Source of the DNA: an uncultured Caulobacterales bacterium
Lineage (GTDB): Bacteria; Pseudomonadota; Alphaproteobacteria; Caulobacterales; Caulobacteraceae
Assembly (NCBI GenBank): GCA_903840435.1
Contig: CAIMFV010000027.1
Coordinates: forward strand, 62,001-126,000
Reading direction: 5' to 3'
DNA length: 64,000 nt
The notes under the pieces are model-generated. The model saw only the letters and a list, made by a program, of their open reading frames with translations. It was not told where the DNA came from and made no database searches. Of the stretch, positions 27,973 through 37,157 are shown piece after piece (the first letter of the stretch is position 1; each line of letters starts with the position of its first letter). Both the position numbers and the translations under genes were made by a program.

Positions 27973-29871
27973 TCAGGCCTCCGGTTCGGCAAAAAGCGAC
28001 CCATCGCTCAACGCGCGTTCGAGCACCATTTGGCGACTGCGAAGCATCCTTTGATGGGTTGCATCCAGCGTGCGGGCCATGTCTTCCTTCGCCGCCGCCA
28101 GGGCGGCCTCGACTTGTGCAAGCTCGATCAACGCGTCGAAGGCGCGAGACCAGATCCTGCGGGCTTCAACAGGCGACCGTTCAGGGTCGAGAAAGGGCGC
28201 TTTCGATTCCCGCGCCGCTTTTTCTAGACTTACTAAAAGATCGCCTAGTCCGCTGCTCGCGAGATGGCCTGTCAATCGCTCCGTGTCAAGGCCGACCGGG
28301 TCGACAAAAGCGTCACCGATCCGCTTGGCGAGCAGATCAAGCGCATGGTCATGGAAGCCGACCTCCATCAAGGCTTCTATATAGGGATCAAGCGCGTCCG
28401 GATGAAGGACCCCGTACCAAGCAACTGCGGCGGGAATTAAGCGCAACTTCTTGGGCAGGTTCTCGGCTGCCGCGCGGGCCTGAAGGGTGGCCGTGGTCGG
28501 ATAGGCGGGGCGCGGGTCAAATCCCCGTCGCCCACGCTGCGGACGCGGCTCCGAACTCCACGCCCTTACCGGCGTAGCACGCGGGGCCGAGGCCTCCAGC
28601 CGCGCCAACAGATCGTCCCGATAGGCGCTCGCCACATCCTTATCGGCAATCTCCTGGCTGAGCGCCCGCAGCCGCGCCTTCAGCCCGGCCCGCCGCTCAG
28701 GCGTATCAAGGGGCTCGCGCGCCGCCTCGCGCTCAAATAATTGCTGCACAAAGGGACGGGTCGCCGCCAATTGGGCCTTGAGGGCCGCTGCCCCCTGCTC
28801 GCGGAGCACGTCGTCCGGGTCCTTCCCCCCTGACGGCACCGCAAAAGCGAAGCTCTTGCCCGGACGCAATTTCGGCAGGGCGCGATCCATGGCCCGTGAG
28901 GCGGCGCGTTGGCCCGCGCCATCACCGTCGAAGCACAGGGTTGGCTCGGGATGCAGACGCCACAGCGCGTCGATCTGGTCCTCGGTCAGCGCTGTGCCCA
29001 GGGGCGCGACAGCGGCGATACCCGCGCGCTGAGACGCGATCACATCCATATAGCCCTCGACCACGGCCAAGCTTGGGCGTGGGCCCGTTGGCACCTCGCG
29101 CTCGGCCAAGAGAAGTAACTTCTTTGCTTCGAACAGACCATAAAGGGTCGCTCCCTTGTGGAACAGCGGCGATTCGGGTCCGTTGAGATATTTGGCCTTG
29201 GCCTGCGGATCGAGCGCCCGTCCGCCGAACGAGATCACCCGCCCGCGCATATCGGTGATCGGAAAGATGATCCGGTCGCGGAACCGATCATAGGGCGCCC
29301 CGCCATCTTCCGGCGCGATGGCGACGCCACAGGCAATCAGGTCTGCAGGTCTGGCGCCCTTGGCGATCAGATAGTCTTTCAGGGCGGTGCGGCCTGGAGG
29401 AGCATAACCCAAACGAAACCGTCCCCATTCCGCCTCCGGCAGCGCCCTGCCCTCCAGATAGGCGCGGGCAGTGGCGCCTGCGGGGCGGCGAAGCTCGGCT
29501 TCAAACCACCGCGCTGCCAGTTCAAGAAAATCGCCTAAGCCTTGGCGAACCTTCTCCGCCGCCTGATCCTTTGGGTCGGGCGAGGGCATGGGAACCCCGG
29601 CTTCAGCGGCTAAGCGCTCGACGGCTTCTGGAAAGCTCAGCCGCTCGGTTTCTTGCAGAAAGCTCAACAGATCGCCGTGCTTGCCGGACGAAAAGTCGTG
29701 GTAAAAGCCCTTCTCGTCATTGACGTAGAAGGATGGCGTCTTTTCCTTCGAAAAGGGCGACAGACCCACCCATTCCCGTCCCGCACGGCGAAGTTTCACC
29801 GACCGCCCGATCACATCGGACAATTTCAATCGGGACTTCACCTCGTCCAGAAACCGTTCGTCAAATCGCAT
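27973..29871 (-). CDS. dnaG: DNA primase DnaG, zinc ligands replaced
   Basis: A 632-residue primase that makes RNA primers for replication. The N-terminal domain keeps the fold of the CHC2 zinc finger (VGLSPFSKEKTPSF, EKGFYHDFSSGKHGD), but the four canonical ligands C-x2-H-x17-C-x2-C are replaced by Ser38, Ser41, Asp59 and Ser62. The TOPRIM domain is intact: VVEGYMDVIASQRAG and LCFDGDGAGQRAA. A C-terminal helicase-binding region follows. Similar loss of ligands is, to my knowledge, seen in other alphaproteobacterial primases. It is upstream of rpoD. Confidence 0.96.
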   Translation of the reverse strand: MRFDERFLDEVKSRLKLSDVIGRSVKLRRAGREWVGLSPFSKEKTPSFYVNDEKGFYHDFSSGKHGDLLSFLQETERLSFPEAVERLAAEAGVPMPSPDPKDQAAEKVRQGLGDFLELAARWFEAELRRPAGATARAYLEGRALPEAEWGRFRLGYAPPGRTALKDYLIAKGARPADLIACGVAIAPEDGGAPYDRFRDRIIFPITDMRGRVISFGGRALDPQAKAKYLNGPESPLFHKGATLYGLFEAKKLLLLAEREVPTGPRPSLAVVEGYMDVIASQRAGIAAVAPLGTALTEDQIDALWRLHPEPTLCFDGDGAGQRAASRAMDRALPKLRPGKSFAFAVPSGGKDPDDVLREQGAAALKAQLAATRPFVQQLFEREAAREPLDTPERRAGLKARLRALSQEIADKDVASAYRDDLLARLEASAPRATPVRAWSSEPRPQRGRRGFDPRPAYPTTATLQARAAAENLPKKLRLIPAAVAWYGVLHPDALDPYIEALMEVGFHDHALDLLAKRIGDAFVDPVGLDTERLTGHLASSGLGDLLVSLEKAARESKAPFLDPERSPVEARRIWSRAFDALIELAQVEAALAAAKEDMARTLDATHQRMLRSRQMVLERALSDGSLFAEPEA

Positions 29872-29913
29872 CGCGGTCTAGGTCAGACTTTCAAAGTTCG
29901 CAGGCGCGCAGGG

Positions 29914-30375
29914 CTAGGCCTCGCCAAAACCGGCGCCGGGGGCGAAGGGAAAGAAGCGGATCAATCGGCTGTCGAGCACCGCCGCCTGCCGGTGTTTCAC
30001 ATATTCCTTATAGTCCGGATCGCGCACCATTTCAGCAAAGGCGAGCGCATTTGGATAGGCGGCGATAAAGGCAATGTCCCAGTGTTCGTCATCGGGGCCG
30101 GTCAGCACAACTTCTGGACGCCCGGCCCAAACCTGGCGCCCGCCGACACGTGCAAAAATCGCAGCCGTCGTCGCGCCATAGGCCCGGTAGGCCTCAAGCC
30201 CGCTCATCGCCTTGCCGTGGTTTTCGTGTCCCTCGGGATAGAGCGCCAAGGGGCGCAACCGAATGAGGTTGAGCATGTGAATGGGCGTATCTTGGGGGCG
30301 CGTCATAAAGGCTTTGAACTTTTCCCGCGTCGGGTCCACTGAGCCCGTCTTCAGCAGGCCATCTTCTGGCGTCAT
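29914..30375 (-). CDS. DUF1330 family protein
   Basis: A 153-residue protein of the DUF1330 family, which has a dimeric alpha/beta-barrel (ferredoxin-like) fold. The characteristic pieces are PIHMLNLIRLRPLA, EAYRAYGATTAAIFARVGGRQVWAG and WDIAFIAAYPNALAFAEMVRDPDYKEYVKHR. No catalytic role is established for the family. It lies 42 bases downstream from the dnaG start region on the same strand and is therefore upstream of dnaG in the leftward direction, which could place it in the same transcript. Confidence 0.85.
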   Translation of the reverse strand: MTPEDGLLKTGSVDPTREKFKAFMTRPQDTPIHMLNLIRLRPLALYPEGHENHGKAMSGLEAYRAYGATTAAIFARVGGRQVWAGRPEVVLTGPDDEHWDIAFIAAYPNALAFAEMVRDPDYKEYVKHRQAAVLDSRLIRFFPFAPGAGFGEA

Positions 30376-30539
30376 GGCGATCTCCCAATTTGCGGCTAAG
30401 CTAAGCCTTAGCCGACGAGTTGCAAGTCAACCCTTCCCGTCCCTGCGCTTTCACGGCTAGGATTAAGGTTCGAGCGGGAGGCGTATGCCCCCACTTTACG
30501 CCAGGCTATAATAGCAAGAGATCAAGGGAGACGCCGAAC

Positions 30540-30989
30540 ATGGCCAGAGAAATCGCCTATGCCGAGATTGCCAGCCTCGTTGGACAGGAGGTCGGCGTTT
30601 CCGATTGGGTCGACGTGACCCAAGAGCGCGTCAATCAATTCGCCGACGCCACAGGCGATCACCAATGGATTCATGTCGATATTGAGCGCGCGACCCGCGA
30701 AATGGGCGGTCCCATCGCCCACGGCTATTTGACCCTGTCCTTAATTCCCATGCTCGGCGCCAGCGTCTTGCGGGTCACGGGCGTGACGCGCGGCATCAAT
30801 TACGGCTGTAACAAGGTGCGCTTCACCAACATGGTCCGGGTGGGCAAGCGCGTGCGCCTGCGCCAAAAGCTCTTGGCCGCCGAGGCAAAATCGGGCGGCA
30901 TGCAATTGACCAACGAATGTACCATTGAGATTGAAGGCGAGGAGCGGCCCGCCTGTGTCGCCGAAACGATCAGCCTGATATTCGCTTAA
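30540..30989 (+). CDS. MaoC family (NodN-like) enoyl-CoA hydratase
   Basis: A 149-residue single-hotdog hydratase. The hydratase active-site motif is FADATGDHQWIHVD (Asp and His of the family), followed by GGPIAHGYLTLSLIP. It resembles the NodN/MaoC branch acting on enoyl thioesters. The start is ATG 30540 after AAGGGAG; a longer in-frame reading to 30420 has no similarity. It is followed 119 bases later by msrB on the same strand. Two other hotdog hydratases occur in the window, at 17624 and 42097. Confidence 0.9.
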   Translation: MAREIAYAEIASLVGQEVGVSDWVDVTQERVNQFADATGDHQWIHVDIERATREMGGPIAHGYLTLSLIPMLGASVLRVTGVTRGINYGCNKVRFTNMVRVGKRVRLRQKLLAAEAKSGGMQLTNECTIEIEGEERPACVAETISLIFA

Positions 30990-31107
30990 TGCCTTTATCG
31001 AATTCGGCCAGACGGCGAATTTAAGGTGAAACCTTTGGGGGGCGCCTGACGTATAGGGGTTGACGCGAGGCTGTTTGCGTCTTCCCCCCTTCGTGAGCGA
31101 GGCCAGG

Positions 31108-31521
31108 ATGTTTTTCCAAGCGAGCTTCCCCTACCAACTTCCCGATGACACCTGGCGGCAACGCCTGTCGGGCCCCTCCTATGCGGTGTTGCGCCAAGCC
31201 GGAACGGAGCGCCCGTGGACAAGCCCGCTGTTGAACGAGCATCGCCAAGGCCGCTTTGTCTGTGCGGGCTGCGCCTTCCCGTTGTTTTCCTCCAAGACCA
31301 AGTTTGACAGCGGCACGGGCTGGCCATCCTTCTACGCGCCCCTGACGCCGAAGTCGGTGGCGACCAAATCCGACACCACCTTCTTTATGGTGCGGGTCGA
31401 GGTGCTCTGCCCGAATTGCGGCGGCCATCTTGGCCATGTATTCAATGACGGTCCGCCGCCCACCGGTTTGCGCTATTGCATGAACGGCGTCGCACTCGCC
31501 TTTCGCCCAGGGGCCGCTTAG
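31108..31521 (+). CDS. msrB: Peptide methionine-(R)-S-oxide reductase MsrB
   Basis: A 137-residue reductase that repairs the R isomer of methionine sulfoxide. Both zinc-binding CxxC pairs are present (CAGC and CPNC), as are GTGWPSF, GGHLGHVF and the catalytic Cys124 in LRYCMNG. The usual CINSASL at the end reads CMNGVALAF, a mild divergence. I start at ATG 31108; TTG 31060 would add 16 residues with no family match. The oligopeptidase gene follows 37 bases downstream on the same strand. Confidence 0.93.
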   Translation: MFFQASFPYQLPDDTWRQRLSGPSYAVLRQAGTERPWTSPLLNEHRQGRFVCAGCAFPLFSSKTKFDSGTGWPSFYAPLTPKSVATKSDTTFFMVRVEVLCPNCGGHLGHVFNDGPPPTGLRYCMNGVALAFRPGAA

Positions 31522-31558
31522 AGGCGGATCTGGGCCACCTCGGAAAGCCAAGTTGGGA

Positions 31559-33673
31559 ATGACAATTTCGCCGCCTCACCCGGAATCCAGGCCACTCACC
31601 CTGACGCAACTCGGCCGGACGCGCACCGATGAGTTTGCCTGGATGAAGGATGAGGCGTGGCAGGACTTGTTTCGCAATCCAAGCGTGCTGCGTCCAGATA
31701 TCCGCGCCCACCTCGAGGCCGAGAACGCCTATTGTGCGGAGGTGTTGCGCGAAACCGAGCCGTTGCAGGCGCAATTGGTCAGCGAGATGCGGGCCCGCAT
31801 CCAAGAAGACGATGCCTCCATTCCAACCGTGGATGGTCCCTATGCCTATGCTTCCCGTTACCGGACAGGCGGCCAGCACCCGATATTTGTGCGCCATGCG
31901 CTTGCTACGCCAGCGGTTGAGGAGGTCTTGCTTGACGCCGATGCGCTGGCCGCCGCCAGCGCCTATTTTGATTTAGCGACCGTAGAGCACAGTGCCGATC
32001 ATCAAAGCCTTGTCTATGCGACAGACCTTCAAGGGTCTGAATATTATGAAATTTTTGTGCGAAACCTCGTCAGCGGCGAGACGAAGACCACGGGCGTGAC
32101 CAGCTCCACGGGCGACTTTGTCATTAGCCCAGATAGTCAGTGGCTATTTTGGGTCCACAGAAATGAAAACGGCCGCTCGTCCCACATCTACCGCCGCGCC
32201 TTGCAGGCGGGGCCAGGCACAGATGTCCTCGTCTATGACGAGGCCGATGAGGGCATGTTCCTCGGTCTCGACGTCACCCAATCTCGCGCATACCTCACAC
32301 TGACCGCCTCTAACCATGATTTGACCGAGGTGCGGCTCATACCGGCGGCGACTCCTTGCGCGCCACCCCAGCTGATCGAAGCGCGCAGGTCAGGCCTTCG
32401 CTATCAGGTCGAACACTGGCCAACTGAAGGGCAGCCTGACCGTCTGGTGATTATCAATAATGGCGATGGCGCCGTTGACTTCAAAATCTCCACTGTCTCG
32501 GCAAGCGCACCGGAAGCGGCCAATTGGCGCGACCTCGTCCCCCACACGCCGGGCCGATATATTGTCGCGGCGGCACCCTTGCGGGACTATTTGATCCGCT
32601 TGGAGCGGTATGAGGCCAATAGCCAAATTGTTGTGCGCCCAAGCGTCGGTCCAGAAAGCCTAATCGCCTTTGATGAGCCTGCCTATACGGCCAGTTTTGA
32701 AACGGGCTATCGTTTCGACGCCTCGACAATCCGCATTGTCTATCACTCGCCGACCACGCCGCGCACCTGGTCCGAGGTGGGTTTGATCAGCGGCGCACGC
32801 CGTCACCTCAAAACCCAAGCTGTGCCGTCTGGCCATGACCCGGCGCAATATGAGACCCAACGGCTCTATGCCACCGCGCCAGATGGGGCCCAGGTCCCGA
32901 TCACGCTCTTGATGCAGCGCGGACAAACGCGCGAGGGCCCGGCCCCGCTCCTACTTTATGGTTATGGCGCTTACGGCATATCCATCGATCCCGGCTTTTC
33001 CATCCGCGCCTTGAGCCTCGTCGATCGCGGCGTGATCTATGCCATTGCCCATGTGCGTGGCGGGGCCGAAAAGGGATGGGGCTGGTTCCTGCAAGGACGT
33101 GGAGCGGCCAAGCCCAACACCTTTACCGATTTCATCGCCTGCGCCGAAACGCTGATTGAAGCCCAGTTCACGACCAAGGGCCAGATCGTCGCCATGGGGG
33201 GATCGGCGGGCGGCATGTTGATTGGCGCAGTGGCCAATCTGCGCCCGGATCTGTTCGCCGGACTGGTGGCGCAGGTGCCCTTTGTCGATGTGCTCAATAC
33301 GATGAGCGACGCATCCCTCCCCCTCACCCCGCCCGAGTGGCCTGAATGGGGCGATCCGCTGACCTCCGAAAGCGCCTATGATCTGATTGCCGGCTACGCG
33401 CCTTACGAAAATGTCGCCGCCCGTCCCTACCCGCCGATTCTCGCCACCGGCGGATTATCCGACCCCCGCGTCACCTATTGGGAGCCAGCGAAATGGATTG
33501 CACGGCTTCGCGCGCGGAGTACGTCCGGATCTCCGGCCCTGTTGAAGATAAATATGGACGCCGGACACGCCGGCGCCTCCGGCCGATTTGACAGTTTGAA
33601 AGAGACCGCGCTCGATTATGCCTTTGCCCTCTGGGCCTTGCGGCGCGCGCGAAATGTCCCGACCGAGACGTAA
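31559..33673 (+). CDS. ptrB: Oligopeptidase B-type S9A serine peptidase
   Basis: A 704-residue peptidase that cleaves short peptides, in oligopeptidase B after basic residues. The N-terminal portion (DEFAWMKDEAW, AENAYCAEVL) and propeller precede a catalytic domain with AHVRGGAEKGWGWF, the nucleophile in MGGSAGGMLIGAV, Asp in GLSDPRVTYWEPAKW and His in MDAGHAGASGRFD. No signal peptide, so probably cytoplasmic. I use ATG 31559 rather than TTG 31553. It shares strand and close spacing with msrB. Confidence 0.92.
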   Translation: MTISPPHPESRPLTLTQLGRTRTDEFAWMKDEAWQDLFRNPSVLRPDIRAHLEAENAYCAEVLRETEPLQAQLVSEMRARIQEDDASIPTVDGPYAYASRYRTGGQHPIFVRHALATPAVEEVLLDADALAAASAYFDLATVEHSADHQSLVYATDLQGSEYYEIFVRNLVSGETKTTGVTSSTGDFVISPDSQWLFWVHRNENGRSSHIYRRALQAGPGTDVLVYDEADEGMFLGLDVTQSRAYLTLTASNHDLTEVRLIPAATPCAPPQLIEARRSGLRYQVEHWPTEGQPDRLVIINNGDGAVDFKISTVSASAPEAANWRDLVPHTPGRYIVAAAPLRDYLIRLERYEANSQIVVRPSVGPESLIAFDEPAYTASFETGYRFDASTIRIVYHSPTTPRTWSEVGLISGARRHLKTQAVPSGHDPAQYETQRLYATAPDGAQVPITLLMQRGQTREGPAPLLLYGYGAYGISIDPGFSIRALSLVDRGVIYAIAHVRGGAEKGWGWFLQGRGAAKPNTFTDFIACAETLIEAQFTTKGQIVAMGGSAGGMLIGAVANLRPDLFAGLVAQVPFVDVLNTMSDASLPLTPPEWPEWGDPLTSESAYDLIAGYAPYENVAARPYPPILATGGLSDPRVTYWEPAKWIARLRARSTSGSPALLKINMDAGHAGASGRFDSLKETALDYAFALWALRRARNVPTET

Positions 33674-34078
33674 AACTTAAATTGGCACACCGGTGTCGTA
33701 ACTATTTTTCAAGCGATTAATAAAAATTTTTAACGTTTAAAACGCGCTGCAAGGGGGCTAAAGCGTTTCATTAAACTTGCTTACATCAATATATTTCTTC
33801 GATTTTAGAGAAAACAAATCCCACGCTCCTACAATATAACCTGAAAATTCATGTGCCTTTTCGCTTAAATTGCAAATAAGACTTTAATTTTCCCAATATT
33901 ACGGAAGTAAAATATCGATAAACACCCGTCTCGACCGGAAAATTTTTTTACCCTTCAACCATTCGAGGTGGAGATTGAGGCTTTAAGTCGCTCCGATCAA
34001 TGATTTTTGTGTAGCCTCAATGAACAAAAATGTTATCTAGTTTCAATTCGCCTGAGATTCCGTTCCGCGAGGACCTTG
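33674..34078. other. AT-rich intergenic region and leader
   Basis: About 400 bases with no supportable gene between the oligopeptidase stop and an Xre regulator. It is far more AT-rich than the surroundings, with several A/T runs (near 33720-33740 and 33945). An ACACCGGTGT palindrome at about 33692 may be part of the preceding gene's 3' end. It likely carries the regulator's promoter and a long leader, but no element could be named. Confidence 0.5.
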
Positions 34079-34558
34079 ATGCCACTTTCCCTTGGGGACC
34101 CCAACCCACACCCCCTCGATATAGCCTTGGGACGGAATATCCGTCTTCGTCGTAAGTCTTTAGGGATGTCACAGTCGGCGCTCGGCGAGGCTGTGGGCCT
34201 AACCTTTCAACAAGTGCAGAAATATGAGCGCGGCAAGAACCGCGTTAGCTTTTCCAAGCTCGCAGGCATCGCCACCGCATTGCAGTGCAAAATCAGCGAC
34301 CTGATTGAAGGACTTGAGGACGGCGAAGACACCTCGGATGGGCACGAGAAATCGACCCTGCTCGGGGAAACCGGCGCGCTCGAACTGCTGCAAACCTACG
34401 CGGCGGTGAAATCCCCGAGACTTCGACGCGCTATCATCTCATTGGCCAAAGGCCTGTCCGACAATCCCGACGAAAGTCTGATTGAAGAGGGGTCGGCGGC
34501 GGTGCCACGTCCGGCGCGGGAAGCGCGGACCCGTTGGCGTCGAAGGGGACAGGCTTAA
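34079..34558 (+). CDS. Xre-family transcriptional regulator
   Basis: A 159-residue regulator with an N-terminal Cro/C1-type helix-turn-helix: HPLDIALGRNIRLRRKSLGMS then LGEAVGLTFQQVQKYERGKNRVSFSKL. The pattern is that of a common alphaproteobacterial family that includes rhizobial PraR/PhrR-like proteins. The C-terminal part is less conserved and ends in an Arg-rich tail (REARTRWRRRGQ). ATG 34079 follows GAGGA; an upstream extension to 34007 is unlikely. The AT-rich region upstream is its presumed control region. Targets are unknown. Confidence 0.88.
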   Translation: MPLSLGDPNPHPLDIALGRNIRLRRKSLGMSQSALGEAVGLTFQQVQKYERGKNRVSFSKLAGIATALQCKISDLIEGLEDGEDTSDGHEKSTLLGETGALELLQTYAAVKSPRLRRAIISLAKGLSDNPDESLIEEGSAAVPRPAREARTRWRRRGQA

Positions 34559-34619
34559 GGATAGCCGCCTTCTGGCCTGGGGCCGAGGCGAGGATTGGAG
34601 CCTTGCCCCCGGTAGAAGG

Positions 34620-35123
34620 TTAGGATTTGGTGGCGCGGGCGAGAAACGCCGGTTGGCGTCCATCTGCCGAGGTCTGATAAACTACGGCGTAGCGACCAAT
34701 CGCGCGGGCCCAGTCGGCAGCGCTGGCTCGGGTCTCAAACGCGCTAAACCCGCACCGCACCATGGCGAAGGCTTGGTCGAGCAACACATCGCCAACCGCC
34801 CGCACCTCGCCTAAAAATCCGTATCTCTGGCGCAGCAGCACCGCGGACGTAAAGGCGCGACCGTCACGAAATTTGGGAAACTCCAAGGCCACGACGGCAA
34901 GGCGCGGCAGATCATAGGCGAGGTCCTCAACCTTGTCGTCGGCAGCGAGCCGCACGCCGAGTTCAAACCCCTCACTCCACAGCCGCTCCGCGTCCGCTTC
35001 AAACCTGGCCCGGCTGAGAATAACCGGTCGGGCACGCCCCGCCCCCTCCTCGTCGCCAAGCACAGTAAAGCGATCCTCAACGGCGCGAACGCCGCCGTCC
35101 TCAGACAGTATCAGCATGTTCAT
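34620..35123 (-). CDS. DUF934 protein of the sulfite-reduction operon
   Basis: A 167-residue DUF934 protein, last gene of the leftward cobA-DUF2849-cysI-DUF934 operon. Members are annotated as probable accessory proteins for sulfite reduction, based on neighbourhood. Recognisable segments are DLPRLAVVALEFPKFRDGRAFTSA and LLRQRYGFLGEVRAVGDVLLDQAFAMVRCGFSAFE. I start at ATG 35123, overlapping the cysI stop by 23 bases (ATG 35117 is the alternative); the frame stays open further upstream but there it is only the shadow of cysI. Confidence 0.9.
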   Translation of the reverse strand: MNMLILSEDGGVRAVEDRFTVLGDEEGAGRARPVILSRARFEADAERLWSEGFELGVRLAADDKVEDLAYDLPRLAVVALEFPKFRDGRAFTSAVLLRQRYGFLGEVRAVGDVLLDQAFAMVRCGFSAFETRASAADWARAIGRYAVVYQTSADGRQPAFLARATKS

Positions 35124-36762
35124 AGACCGCCGCTTTGAAGGGGGTTGGGCCAAGACGTCTGACCGTATCCAAGAAACGCTCTTCGGGCTGACGAACCTCA
35201 AGGTAGCGTCGGGCCAGTGCTTCGACCGCGTCCGCAACATCGCCTGCCGCAACAGCTGGGCCGAGGACCGCTCCGATGGCCGCATCCTCCGCCCCCGACC
35301 CGCCAAGGGTGAGTTGGTAATATTCCTCGCCCTTCTTATCGACCCCCAAAATGCCAATATGGCCCAGATGGTGGTGGCCGCAGGCGTTGATACAGCCGGA
35401 GATTTTGACCTGCAGCTCGCCCACTGCCTCCTCAAAGATTGGATCTTCAAACCGTCGCGCAATCGCTTGAGCAATGGGAATGGCCCGCGCATTGGCCAGA
35501 GCACAATAGTCGAGGCCCGGGCAGGCAATGATGTCGGATGCCAAATTGATATTGGCGCTGGCAAGGCCGATGGCCCGCAGCCCTTCGAACAGAGCCAAGG
35601 CATCGTCCAAAGCCACATTGGGCAGAACAAGATTTTGGGCGTGGGTCACCCTGATTTCGCTCTGGCTGTAACTCTCTGCGAGGTCGGCGATCGCCTCCAT
35701 CTGATCGGCCGTGCAATCGCCGGGCGTGTCGCCAATGCCTTTCAATGAAATGGTCACAATGCCATAGCCCTGCACCTTGTGAGGCGCGATATTGTTGCGG
35801 GCAAAGCGGGCAAAATCCTCGCGGGTGCGGGCCGCTTCAAAACCCCGCGAAACAGCGGGCCTTGGGTCAAGCTTGGCAAGGGCGAACTGACCGCGAATGC
35901 GGGCAAGCTCTGTACCTAGAATGTCGATCTCGGTGGGGTCGAGCGCCGCCCACTCCTGTTCAACCTTCTCGGCAAAGGCGGCCAGACCAAGCTCGGAGAC
36001 CAAGATCTTAATCCGTGCCTTATACAGATTGTCCCGTCGGCCTTCTCGGTTATAGACCCGCAAGATCGCCGTCAGAAAGCTTAGCAGCCGATCCGCTGGC
36101 AGGTCCTTTTTCACCAGCGCCCCAATGTGCGGCGTCCGACCAAGTCCGCCGCCGACCAAGACCTCAAACACCAAGCGCCCCTCAGCGTCTCGACCAAGCC
36201 GCAAACCAATATCATGCGCCTTGATCGCCGCCCGATCCTTGGCCGAGGCGGTCACTGCGATTTTGAATTTTCGCGGCAGATAGCTGAATTCGGGGTGCAG
36301 GGTTGACCACTGGCGGATGACTTCGCACCACACCCGCGGATCGTCGGCCTCATCCCGTGCAGCCCCCGCAAAGGGATCAGTGGTGGTGTTGCGGATGCAA
36401 TTGCCGCTGGTCTGAATGGCGTGCAAGTCGTGCTCGGCGAGATAGGCCAAGATATCGGGCGTCTCGGACAGCTTGACCCAATGAAATTGCAGGTTTTGGC
36501 GGGTGGTGAAGTGGCCGTAGCCCCGATCCCACCGCCGCGCCACATGGGCAAGCGCGCGCAGCTTGGCGCTCGACAGCACCCCGTAGGGAATAGCGACCCG
36601 CAGCATATAGCCGTGGAGTTGCAGATAGAGGCCATTCATCAGGCGCAGCGGCTTGAACTGCTCCTCGGACAGCGAACCCGCCAAACGGCGCGCCACTTGG
36701 TCGCGAAACTCGTCGACCCGATCTCGCACAAGGCTGCGATCTAGCCCATCATAGGCGTACAT
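35101..36762 (-). CDS. cysI: Sulfite reductase hemoprotein (nitrite/sulfite reductase family)
   Basis: A 553-residue siroheme/4Fe-4S reductase converting sulfite to sulfide for cysteine synthesis. It has the two-fold repeat of the family: an N-terminal half with GYGHFTTRQNLQFHWV and a C-terminal half with cluster cysteines in IACPGLDYCALA and KISGCINACGHHH. Nitrite as a substrate cannot be excluded from sequence, but cobA (siroheme), DUF2849 and DUF934 neighbours point to sulfite. The start ATG overlaps the DUF2849 stop by one base (TAATG). Confidence 0.94.
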   Translation of the reverse strand: MYAYDGLDRSLVRDRVDEFRDQVARRLAGSLSEEQFKPLRLMNGLYLQLHGYMLRVAIPYGVLSSAKLRALAHVARRWDRGYGHFTTRQNLQFHWVKLSETPDILAYLAEHDLHAIQTSGNCIRNTTTDPFAGAARDEADDPRVWCEVIRQWSTLHPEFSYLPRKFKIAVTASAKDRAAIKAHDIGLRLGRDAEGRLVFEVLVGGGLGRTPHIGALVKKDLPADRLLSFLTAILRVYNREGRRDNLYKARIKILVSELGLAAFAEKVEQEWAALDPTEIDILGTELARIRGQFALAKLDPRPAVSRGFEAARTREDFARFARNNIAPHKVQGYGIVTISLKGIGDTPGDCTADQMEAIADLAESYSQSEIRVTHAQNLVLPNVALDDALALFEGLRAIGLASANINLASDIIACPGLDYCALANARAIPIAQAIARRFEDPIFEEAVGELQVKISGCINACGHHHLGHIGILGVDKKGEEYYQLTLGGSGAEDAAIGAVLGPAVAAGDVADAVEALARRYLEVRQPEERFLDTVRRLGPTPFKAAVYEHADTV

Positions 36763-37157
36763 TACCGTCTCCTAATCAGGCGAATACGGCCACTCGAGCG
36801 GGCAGCACTATCGGCTGCCTGCAAGGCTTCTACCACCCGTCCTCCGCGCGCCTGGGGCCCTAACTGCGGTTCGGTGGTAGGACCGAGCGCGCGTATTCGC
36901 TCGCGCAAGCTCAGCGGCGTCCACACCCCGGCACTATTATCGAGCGCGATCAGATAGGCGTCCACCACCTTAAAGTCTGAGGCGGCGGCCGCCGACAGGG
37001 CTGCTTCTGCGGCGACGTCACTGTCGAAAATGGCCGCGTCCTCAAAACGCGCCGTCCAGGCACTGGGGGAGCTGGATGCGAGAAACACCACCTCCCCGCC
37101 ACCTAATGCATTAGCCGTGACCGCAGTGGCGCGATCTGTCCGAACACCAGAGGTCAC
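36762..37157 (-). CDS. DUF2849 protein of the sulfite-reduction operon
   Basis: A 131-residue DUF2849 protein, a family found beside alphaproteobacterial cysI-type genes with unknown function. The N-terminus (TAVTANALGGGEVVFLA) is typical; the C-terminus here is extended and basic (SSGRIRLIRRR). The start is GTG at 37157, overlapping the cobA stop as GTGA, and its stop overlaps the cysI start, so translation of all three is probably coupled. Confidence 0.85.
   Translation of the reverse strand: MTSGVRTDRATAVTANALGGGEVVFLASSSPSAWTARFEDAAIFDSDVAAEAALSAAAASDFKVVDAYLIALDNSAGVWTPLSLRERIRALGPTTEPQLGPQARGGRVVEALQAADSAARSSGRIRLIRRR

Noticed and set aside
34620-35630. A 336-residue minus-strand reading that extends the DUF934 gene upstream.
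   Set aside because: The first ~168 residues are the antisense-frame shadow of cysI, rich in Trp/Arg/Ser without family similarity; DUF934 similarity begins only at 35123.
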